Shown here one piece after another: positions 19,593 through 28,863 of a DNA stretch of 38,562 nucleotides (the stretch's first letter is position 1; each line of letters starts with the position of its first letter). Source of the DNA: Hypsibius dujardini (Eukaryota > Tardigrada > Eutardigrada > Parachela > Hypsibiidae). The stretch covers positions 1 to 38,562 of the forward strand of contig LRSR01003337.1 in assembly GCA_001579985.1 (NCBI GenBank), written 5' to 3'. The position numbers and the translations under genes are program-made. The notes below the pieces were generated by a model. The model was not told the DNA's origin. It saw nothing but the letters and a program-made list of their open reading frames with translations, and ran no database searches.

Positions 19593-20063
19593 GATCCGTT
19601 CCGTTCTTAATTTAACAAATTTCGATGTATGACTCGAGTTTTGAAAGAGATCCCTGATAAAATGACGTGTCAAGGGATGGGTCGCAACATGAGCTCGTTA
19701 ATTAATTAATTAATTAATTAACTGCTCGGGCAACGATAATATTCCATGCCAGTTTCCAACCGGCTTGATGGTGATACAATTTTTTATATGATTGAAAAAC
19801 TCCTACTGGCTAATCTTTCCATTCCAGAATACCAATCATCAATAACTGATTAGGGCTAGAAAGGGTCTGAAAATTACAGACAAATTCTGTAGGCAGACGA
19901 TCGCGGGACGTGATCCCATCCTATGACAAAGGGTATATTCGGTGTAGTTCTTTGTTCGAGCAGAAATCGATTTTCTGTGGTGCTTGCGTTCAGATACACG
20001 TGAAATGGTTCATTCAGCCCGCCAAAACTGACACACAGTGTTATTGTACATACAGACTGACAC
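19593..20063. other. Intergenic spacer
   Basis: Contains a (TTAA)n run at about 19698-19722. No gene seen. Confidence 0.6.
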
Positions 20064-20192
20064 TAGGGAGTTTTCGCAAACGGTATGTCGCACAGTATAG
20101 CGGTACAGTATAGAAAACTGAACTGAGGTCCGAGAGAGTTTTCTATACTGTACCGCTATACCGTGCGATATACCGTTTGCGAAAACTCTCTA
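20064..20192. mobile_element. Short TA-flanked fold-back element (MITE)
   Basis: TA-GGGAGTTTTCGCAAACGGTA at the left and its near complement TACCGTTTGCGAAAACTCTC-TA at the right, with arms of about 50 bases (including CAGTATAGCGGTACAGTATA) around a 17-base loop. TA at both ends fits a Tc1/mariner-type target duplication. Only one copy seen here. Confidence 0.8.
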
Positions 20193-20201
20193 CTGTAAGT
20201 G

Positions 20202-20350
20202 TACACCGTACACTGTACACCGTACACCGTACACCGTACACCGTACACCGTACACTGTACACTGTACACCGTACACTGTACACTGTACACTGTACACCGT
20301 ACACTGTACGCTGTACACTGTACGCTGTACACCGTACACTGTACACTGAC
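20202..20350. repeat. Heptanucleotide (GTACACY)n array
   Basis: About 21 copies of GTACACC/GTACACT. Because seven is not a multiple of three and the unit has no stop in any phase, it gives long artificial ORFs on both strands. It starts next to the fold-back element and may be the tail of the LINE fragment to its right. Confidence 0.95.
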
Positions 20351-20399
20351 ATACAACCAGCAGAGCTGAATAAGAAATGCTTCGCTCGCTTCGCTCACT

Positions 20400-20958
20400 C
20401 CGCATGATGACCGGTACATTGTATTATATTTGTATTTATTTGAAGGCAGACAAACCCTTTTTGAGGGATAGTTAAATCTGGTTGCAGGCAAAATTTCGTC
20501 ACAAACGCGAAGAGATCTTCTGCTTAAAGATGGCAAAAGATTCACAACTCAACAGATCAGACAACGAGAGATCACTGTCTGAATTTCTCAAATCGTACAC
20601 AAAAGAGGCTGTTGCCTTTTCCTCGCTTGCAGTCGGCTTAAATTCGAGGGAAGTGGCCATTCCTTCGGCTCCTCTCAATGGTGTTAAAGACGATCAGAGT
20701 TTGCAGATAACTCGGAATCGGATGATCGCCAGGGTTGATCCTCCGGTACAATCAAGTTGTGTCATGCTCTTTCCATCGCTTTTCCACAGGAGTGATCTTC
20801 ATCCGATCCATTAAGTCGGTTGTTGAGTCCGCCGATTTGTACCCCTTCACTGCTCGAACCGCATCACGTTGAGCGACCTGTAGACTGGATCGCAGGGTTT
20901 CCGTGGTCGCCGACCACACCGGGAGCGCAATAGTCGAGATGGGGATCCACGAAGGCAT
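20400..20958 (-). mobile_element. LINE (non-LTR retrotransposon) 3' fragment
   Basis: Minus-strand ORF 20958..20752 reads PSWIPISTIALPVWSATTET, LRSSLQVAQRDAVRAVKGYK and DLMDRMKITPVEKRWKEHD. The order I-x-I-[AL]-x-P-x-W-x-x-[AT], L-Q-x-x-Q-x-x-A-[VL]-R-x-[VI]-x-G, then L-x-[IM]-x-x-[VL]-x-x-R is typical of the region after the reverse-transcriptase domain in I/jockey/CR1-type LINEs. It is 5'-truncated and the frame is lost beyond 20752; further C-terminal-like peptides (RVCDEILPATRFNYPSKRV) occur in other frames to about 20400. Dead copy. Confidence 0.6.
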
Positions 20959-21076
20959 TTAGAAGGTTCACACCCTCCTCGGTCGCCAAGTCGTCTTTCA
21001 CAAGGTTATTCAGTGCAGTTGTCAGTCTTCACGTTCCGTCGAACGTTCGCACACTGATCGGTCCAGGTTAGGGCCG

Positions 21077-21285
21077 CAGTGGCTCGCCGAGGGGGGAGGT
21101 GTTTTGTTGATTTAAACCTCCCCCCCCCCGAACGTAAAAAAAGGTGCCCCAAGGGTCCCCCGTTAGAGAAAAACACTATGATTGAGAATTTGCAATGCAA
21201 TACTCCCCTTCACGTTCTATCGGAAATATTTCGGATACAATAAAAAACACCCCCCCCCCTCAAACCAAAGCTCGGCGCGCCACTG
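21077..21285. mobile_element. hAT-like MITE
   Basis: Ends CAGTGGCTCGCCGAGGGGGG and CTCGGCGCGCCACTG, an inverted repeat starting CAGTGG as in many hAT elements. The flanking octamers TAGGGCCG and CGGGGCCG agree at 6 of 8, consistent with an eroded 8-bp target duplication. The interior is AT-richer with C and G runs; no ORF. Confidence 0.6.
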
Positions 21286-21463
21286 CGGGGCCGTGTTACA
21301 TAAGGCGGTGATCTGCATTTCTGGTAAATAAGCCGTGTGAACGAGCGACTTCTTTGACCAACGGCTCACTGTAACTGGTTATTCCAATCAACTTTTCGTG
21401 ACCCTCGCCCACCCCAAGTTCCATTTTAAAGTGATTGGCATCAGCCAAATATTTTGCTGAAGT

Positions 21464-21714
21464 CAGGGGGCGGAGCTGTGAGTCAATCTTCGTTAACTAC
21501 ACCTCCCGCCCCCAATCCCTTGTTAGGCTTAGGCATTTAGGGTTAGAACTTTCTCGTGACAGGGAGGAACAACAGAAATTCCAAAATAATCAATCCACAT
21601 TTTATCGAGTTAAATTATCAAGAAAAAGGGAAGGGACAAGGCAGGGCAAGGAGAGGGGGACTTGTAGCCCACAATTCTAGTCTATTTCAAAAAATACATG
21701 TAGCTCCGCCCCTG
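21464..21714. mobile_element. Possible second CAGGGG-type fold-back element
   Basis: Left end CAGGGGGCGGAGCT and right end AGCTCCGCCCCTG are inverted copies 250 bp apart. No convincing target duplication, and the arms are short. Confidence 0.35.
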
Positions 21715-22120
21715 ACATGTAATCGCCGGGAACAAATTAGGTCAATGCCGAGCGATTCTGGAGTTCTGGATGGGAAGGTGCAACGCATGAACAAACTCAA
21801 TGTCGACCTAGATATTATTGAATTCAACCACATTGTAATTGTAATATGTAATTGCTCTATGTCAGAAACAAGGCGTGACTACGTGTAGAGTAGTATACCA
21901 TGGCGAACCTCTTGTACTCCTACCTAGGTCGTGATTTGTACCTACCTAGGTCGTGATTTCACGCAGGATGAGCTCAAAAATATTCATGCCAAGCACGGCT
22001 GCTAGCGACAGACAAGGTCATTCTGAAGGTTCGGCTGCTCAATTAACAGTTGAAATTAACCGTGAAGGGTTAAACTCTAACAAAGGAATTTAGAAAGACG
22101 GCTGATTTAACAATTTTTAT

Positions 22121-23808
22121 TCAGCTGCCGGGAGCTTCAATTATCCCTGTTTTCTTGAATTGATCGGATGATGCAGTAGGCTTGTGATTGAGCAGAAAGA
22201 TTGGCGCAGTTCCGACGGTCGAGGACTGCTTTCCCGATGTGAACAGCTTCAGGCGTAGCATATTCCTCCAGCTTTCGCTGAGCAATATCGGCAACCATGG
22301 ACTAATAGCAATGCCTGGAGCAAAAGGTTAAAGGTATGCAACGTCTCTCAGGACACGTTGTCTAAATAAATACTATTTAAATAAAAACATTTATATTACA
22401 TTTTTTAACATTAATCAATGTTCAAAGTTTTTTGGGAGTTTAAATTAAATATGCTTTTATGTAAGGTTTTTTTTTCATTCAAATAAAAATATATTAATCG
22501 TTTTAAATTAAATTAAATTAAATCTGATTTATTTTAATTCAGTTTAATTCAATTCAATTTAATTTAATTTAAACTAATTTAATTTAATTTAATTTAATAT
22601 TAAAACAGCGCTAATAATTAAAACGTACCAATTTGCTGCATTAGAATTAACGTCAAGCCAGGAACCAGTTGTAGGTTCGCCGGGTTCTTGATGACAAACG
22701 CCTGCACCGTCGACGGAAGAAAGAAAATTATGAAGACCAAACAAGTAATGAAAGTGCTTTTAGCCACGCGGACTTCTTTGTTGATCTGTCGTAGCGTCTT
22801 CGGCGCCGCCGGAGGAATACAATCGATTCCCACGCAGTTCGGACGGCGCGAGTTCATTGTGACCTTCACCCAAATCGCCAAATACGAGGCGCAAATTAAA
22901 ATCACCGCCGAACCGGTTGTAATCGCTCGTGATGCCATGAGAAAAGCCTTTTCCCGTTTTTGAAAACTGCATTTATAAACGGGATTCCCGCCGAAACCGT
23001 AGGACGCTCCGAGATGGAACAACGGGAAGATATAAATGACGATGGTGATGAACCACGGACTGACTAATAAAATTGATAGAAGTATTTTGGATTTCAGAAT
23101 TCGAACTCGTTTGTAGAAGACGATGACGCAGTAACGGTTGACGGCGATCGCCGCGTGGCACAGCACGACCACGTAGATTAAGGCAACGTTGGTGAAGGCG
23201 GAAAACTGACACCAAAAATCGTTGGCCGGATCGGCGAGAAAGTTACGGTCCTGTGTGATGTACGTGAGGATCTGGAAGTTGAGACGACAAGATCAAACTA
23301 ATTATAACTAAAATTAAACTATTTTCCAACTAATTTTCTAGTTTTAGTTGAGTTTTTGTTGAAAAAGTAAACCAACATTAAGATATAATTTTATTGAAAA
23401 ACATAAACAACAAAACCTAGTTAAGAATTGTCAACAAAAATTAAGCTAAACAGCTGCAGTTCTAGTTTCTCAAAGGCGATTAGATAAACATCTTTATTGA
23501 TCTATTTAGTTTGAAAAAAATTGTTAATTGACTAATTTTAGTTTTGTTTGCATCCCAACCTGAAAGGGTCCGCTGAAGATGCAGAAAAATAAGCTGGATA
23601 AGCAGAGATTGAGGAAGCAGGCCCTGACGGAATGTCGTTGTTTTGTGTCTTTGTACAGGACGAAGAGGAAGAGGATGCATCCAATAAAACCGACGATAAC
23701 GATGGGAATAGTCACAATTCCGAAAGCAACACTAGAATAGGAATCGTTTTCGGATGACGAATTGTTTTGCCTGTTAATGACCGATGCGTTGGTGTCGTTC
23801 TGTGACAT
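22121..23808 (-). CDS. Class A (rhodopsin-like) orphan GPCR, copy 2
   Basis: Tandem paralogue of the receptor at 17189-19048. Exons 23808..23560, 23271..22629 and 22314..22121 give 361 aa with the same intron phases. The start MSQNDTNASVINRQNNSSSE is the first ATG in frame. It shares NRY after TM3, ILLSILLVSPWFITIVIYIF in TM4 and SPWLPILLSESWRNMLRLKLF in TM7/helix 8. Differences concentrate in the N-terminus, in the third intracellular loop (RRPNCVGIDCIPPAAPKTLR against QRRHRVVLEDVTSGALAAGT), and in the C-tail, which is five residues longer. Exon 2 from its start through TM4 and the second extracellular loop is nearly identical at DNA level to copy 1, as is the adjoining intron. Ligand unknown; G-protein contact loops may differ between the two. 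Confidence 0.85.
22498..22605. repeat. (AATTT)n-like AT array in GPCR copy 2 intron 2
   Basis: TTAAATTAAATTAAATTAAA followed by AATTCAATTCAATTTAATTT units. Copy 1 has a different AT-rich array (TATTATATATTATATC) in the same intron. Confidence 0.85.
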
Positions 23809-24719
23809 TTTGCCGAAATAATTGCCGCAAAAACTAATTGACAATTAACGGTAGCAAAAACGAGAGGATTAACCAGAGAAAGATTGTTCAAAGATTTCAG
23901 TCAGGCGCGTTTCATTGTCAGAATGCACAGTTATCTATCATCGCTCAAGGGTATTGGCCGAAAAGATGGTAGCCGGATATGAAATCCCGGCTGGCTGTGC
24001 CATTGTCGGGCTCGTCAGTCGGGATCGTCAATCGGGATCGTCAGTCGGGCTCGTCAGTCGGGCTCGTCAGTCGGGCTCGTCAGTCGGGCTCGTCAAACGG
24101 GCTCGTCAGTCGGGCTCGTCAGTCGGGCTCCTTAGAGACGTCGACAGGATGCAACGAGCGTCACGACATTTAGCCCTTGCGCATTCCCATTTGCTTCAGC
24201 AATTTCAACCATATGAACTTGAACACTAATGAAGACTACTTACCGTGGGGGAGGTGGGGGGGGGGGGGATTTTATACGTCACGTAAGATGGGCAGACTAA
24301 AATGGCGCTAACAAGCCAGCAACTTCTCGGGCCCAAGCAGTTCGCATCGCATTCCGATGAATGTAACCACAAGTGTGTGCGTCCCTCAAACTTATTTCCG
24401 TCAAATTTGAAACAGTTACTGGCTTGAAGGGTCAACGTGAAGGATCATATAGGTAATAAATAAGGTGCAGTTTGGGACCTCACGTGATGCCGCAGAACGG
24501 TGTGTCGGTTTTCATAATTCATCTTTTTGACGTTGAGTGTTGAGCGATCCGACAATGTGATCTTTTCTAAGAGTTTCTTCACCGAAAATCCTAATTACTC
24601 TCCGGCACTCTGGTGACATTGTTTGTTTACCGTAAAATTGCAGTACAATTTGAGCAAATTATTCAGTACTTATACACAAAGGATAGATTAAGGTCGGCAC
24701 ATTCCATTGGTGTGGCTGA
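23809..24719. other. Spacer between GPCR copy 2 and the GABBR1 3' side
   Basis: Contains the 13-bp minisatellite listed next, a G run at 24244-24268 and no supported gene. Confidence 0.6.
24006..24130. repeat. 13-bp minisatellite
   Basis: About nine copies of GTCAGTCGGGCTC, with GGATC and AAACG variants. The period of 13 gives 13-residue repeated ORFs that are artefacts. Confidence 0.95.
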
Positions 24720-24848
24720 TACTGTAAAGTCTCGACCATTTTGTGCCAATTTTTAGACCCACCCGTATATTATGCCTGCACACACTGTGCAGTCATAATA
24801 TACGGGGGTCATTAAAATCTGGCACCAAGTGGTCGAGACTCCACAGTA
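24720..24848. mobile_element. Mariner-like MITE, family M, copy 1
   Basis: TA-CTGTAAAGTCTCGACCATTT ... GTGGTCGAGACTCCACAG-TA, with long arms that also pair CCCACCCGTATATTATG with CATAATATACGGGGGTC. The loop contains its own hairpin GCACACACTGTGC. Same family as 26778-26908. Confidence 0.85.
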
Positions 24849-25177
24849 CTATTCATTTTACACCGACACAATGGATTTGTTGATGTTGAAAGGAAGTTCC
24901 AATCTAAACCTTATTAGTGCAGTGAGCATGAACAAATTTAATTATCTTTGATGACGCGTCGACTAGCTTCCCGGATAAGCATTCGTCGAAATTATTTGCT
25001 TTTCATTGCATCAATGCAGCGAATATTTAATTTATAGCGCAAGGTCCAGAGGAAGATCTGTAAGCGCCAAGATATTTTCCCGCCGACCGGCCGAGGTCTC
25101 CAACAACTGTTTCTGTGCATGAATCCGACATCCCTCAAAACTCTTTGGAGCTTGTCCTATGCAGTAGATCCATCCAG

Positions 25178-25412
25178 TATGAGGTGAAATCTATATTTCG
25201 GCTCACCATTCAAACAGTCGATAAATCGGCTCACTCATGGGCTTCTCTTTGATGGCTGGCGCTTGATTGTTTGATTTTTAGAAGTGCTATAGAATACTAG
25301 GATTTAGCACAGAAAATCGAACAATCAAGTACCTGCCGTCGAAGAGAAACCATGAGTGAGCCGATTTAATGACCGTTTGGATGGTGAGCCGAAATACAGA
25401 TTTCACCTCATA
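25178..25412. mobile_element. TA-flanked MITE, family T
   Basis: Left TA-TGAGGTGAAATCTATATTTC, right GAAATACAGATTTCACCTCA-TA, arms of roughly 100 bases (also GATAAATCGGCTCACTCATG and GCTTGATTGTTTGATTTT with their complements). A 235-bp fold-back with a TA target duplication. One copy seen. Confidence 0.85.
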
Positions 25413-26232
25413 CTCCTGTTCAAATTTGTTTTGATGACAAGGAATGTAAAAGTTAACTAAACGAAGAAACTACTAAACTAAAACTGAACAAAAAAATTTG
25501 TAGCTATTTTTTGGTTTTAAATTTATGTTCGTTCACTGAAAAAAAAAACTAAAATAAACCTTTAAATGGGCAAAAATTAAAAAAACCCCTTAAGTTAATT
25601 AACGTATTTTGACTAAAACTGGACTAAAAGTTTCAGTCAATAAAACAAATTAAACTAATAATTCTTAGTGGCTATAATGTTTACTTGACTGAAAGACTAA
25701 TTGTTTGACTGATTTTATTATTTTTTGGAATCTCTACTGGCGCCCTCAATCAAGCCGGACTGCCGCAGATATGGCTTGGTCATTATTGCAATTATTCACA
25801 TATCCTATCACCTGATGAGAAATAAATAGAAATATTAGCTGATGCTTACACGGCGAAAATTCCATTCTCTTTATGCACTATACCAGCTCAAATATCATTA
25901 TTCTGAAATGTTGAGCCATAAATCGAAGACTGGCAAACAGCTGGCGAGCTAAAACATGACATTTACACAGCTAAAAACTGCTGGCATGAGATCCAAATGA
26001 ATGCATGGCATTATAGCTTCCGCCTTTTATCTCCCATCTGATCCTCGTTCCGTAACAACACTAGACAAAAGGGCCATAGAGAGCGAGCACCGTCTCATAA
26101 TTCGTGAATACTGTTGAGTCCGGATGGATCATCTGTATAGGAGGAAAACAAGATTATGCCTCAAGACATAACATCAAAACGGAGTGTGGGCTGAGAGAGC
26201 CCGCCAAAGAGGGGAGAGGATACTTCACCTAC
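25413..26232. other. 3' flank of GABBR1
   Basis: An ACTAAA-rich block (25440-25720) with a minus-strand AATAAA in it (complement at about 25713), which could end the GABBR1 transcript, then sequence without features. No separate gene seen. Confidence 0.5.
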
Positions 26233-28203
26233 TTACGCACCGGTACTGCTGGGCAGTGCGGAGTCGCTGTGCCGGTCGTCGCGTGCGACCTCCGCCGCAA
26301 TGGTCTGCCGTGGAGGTGAGATTCTGTTTGGCTGCGGCGGTTCTTCCTTGGAATTTGCGGCTTCCTGCTCTTTCGTAAGGCGCGCACGCTCCGCGGCTCG
26401 CTGTCTGACACGCTCATTGAGAATCTTCACCTTCTCCTCTTTCTGTTAAAGGATATTAACATCAGATCATCTTTCTATTTGCTGCGTTGAAACTGTGTTG
26501 CTATATTTTACAGCTCATCAGTGTGAGGTACAATTGGCATCAACGCTGACCTCTTGAATCTGCTTCTTGAGCTCCTCATTTTCTGCCAGCAGTTTTTGAT
26601 GCTTCTCTTCCTCCTCGCGACTGGGTAAGGAGTCGTCCAGTTTCTTGCTGTCGTTGTGGTCGCCCTTTTTCCGGCGGTAAATTTCGAGGACCTGAGAAAG
26701 GAATCGAAAATTCCTCAACGTGTACCCAAAAGGGTGTCTCATGCTCCAGGTGGCTCAGCGCTGCGAGAGGGTATATATACTGTAATGTCTCGATCAGTTG
26801 GTGCTGCTTTTTAGACCCACCCGTACATTATGACTGCCCACACTGTTTTTCACTGCAGTCATAAGATACGGTGGATCTAAAACGCAGCACCAAATGATCG
26901 AGACGGTATATTTATACGCAGAGATCGCGCACCTTTGGAACGAATATGACTCCCATACTGAGGAAACAGCAAAACATGATGGACAGTGCAACAAAGGCGA
27001 ATTTCGCGTTATGCTGCTTGTTGATGATCAACGTGACAGGAGCAGTAATGATGCACAAGACCTGGGAAAAAGCAGTTCTATTAGTAGTACATAATATAAT
27101 AAAATAATAAAATCCTGTAGGTAGAATAAAATCCCCTTATTTAATGAACGAATAATATTTATGTAAAATACAATCCTGTACGTAGAATAAAATCCCCTAT
27201 ACAATATACGAATAAAATTTACGTAAAATAAAATCCTGTACGTAGAATAAAATCCCTTATATAATGAACGACAAGAAGTCTCTTGGCGTCCATTGGTCAC
27301 TCAGGAGTTCATGTTTTGTTACAAACAGAACTGCTAGCCTAAATCTTTCATTACATTGTTATCTTATGTGACCTCTTGATGAACCTCGTGAGGTCCTGTT
27401 GCCTATCTAACGACTTGCTCCACTACGAGTGTACCAACAGAAATCTAATACTCATTGTACACGCTCATTTCATTATTCCTTCGACAGAAAACGTCCTGAC
27501 CAAATAATGCCTTACCACAACGTTATAGATGCTCATTCCGACGAAACGGGAATCGTTCAACTCCTTAATTTTCACACTTCGCGTCTCGTAGGCCAGGAAC
27601 AGGCCGAAGATCAGGAACAGCCCCTTGTACGCAAAGATGACCCCTGCAACGAGTGGTGCGAAATTTGACTGAATTTCTTATTTTTCGACGATAAAACTAA
27701 ATTAATCTAATCATCAAAAAACGAATTAATTCTTAAAAATTTCGAGTGTCCCTTATTAACCAGAACTTTGCGTTTAATTTTATCCATTTTACAATTGTTA
27801 GTAAGGAAGTTTAAGCTATATGCAAATTTCCAATTCAAACCTTTACTAATTAAAACTTTGCTTCAGATTTGATCAGAAACTAAAAAGATTACAAAAACTA
27901 AGATATTCGAGACCAAAAGTTTTAATTTAGTTTTTTTTTAATTGTCGTTTTGTTTAGTTTTGCCGTACCTGATTGTGATTTGCATATATCGGCACTTACC
28001 CATCCATATGGTGTCATTGGTGGAGACACACTGCTCCAGCAGTGGCTCATACTCCACGTCATCCTCCGTGTCCTTAGCCTCCTCCGGGGGGAACTTGTGC
28101 GGCTCCATCCGCATGGGATTGATCCCGGTCCAGAGCGCCAGCAGCAGCACGTCCATGGCCAGCAGTGCACCCACCACGCTGTACAACTGCCATGACTCCA
28201 CTT

Positions 28204-28237
<34 letters not shown>

Positions 28238-28774
28238 TATATATTTCAAGGCGAATAAAGAAGCCGGATTAAAAAAACACAAGCACAACTGGACTTTTCA
28301 ATATTTCAGTAATTGACTGTGTCATCTGTCAAACAACAAACCCGTGCGGATATCATTCTCACATTCCCATCACGTACGCGGAATTACTCATTCATGTCCG
28401 AACCCAATCTGTCCATGTCGTGCAGATTCACACGTGCTTTTGTTACATACCGGTACACACACACGAGGTCGCAAGACTGGATGGCAAAAGTTCCGGAATG
28501 GGACCGACTTCCAATGTACAGATAGACTGGGATGGGACCGACTTTAGGTTTTCTTTCACATACACTTAAATATCCTGTATATTTAAACGGAAAGTACATT
28601 TATAGTTTAGTTAAAAATATTTAAGGAAGTCTGCCAACCAGTTTTGCGAGAACGTGCGTTGTAACCTTTTTCCTTACCACACTGAGGATATTAAAGACGA
28701 GCTCGCGAACCGAGTAAACTGAGGGGGGAACTCAAAAGGGGGTTACGATTCTTGCCAGAGTGGGTTCGAGGACG

Positions 28775-28810
<36 letters not shown>

Positions 28811-28814
28811 CAAG

Positions 28815-28863
<49 letters not shown>

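Noticed and set aside
20143-20407. Several overlapping ORFs on both strands through the GTACACY array, reading VYSVQCT-type repeats
   Set aside because: They arise because the heptamer has no stop in any frame; there is no other coding evidence.
24006-24229. ORF repeating SRARQSGSSVGLV
   Set aside because: Product of the 13-bp minisatellite, which is open in more than one frame.
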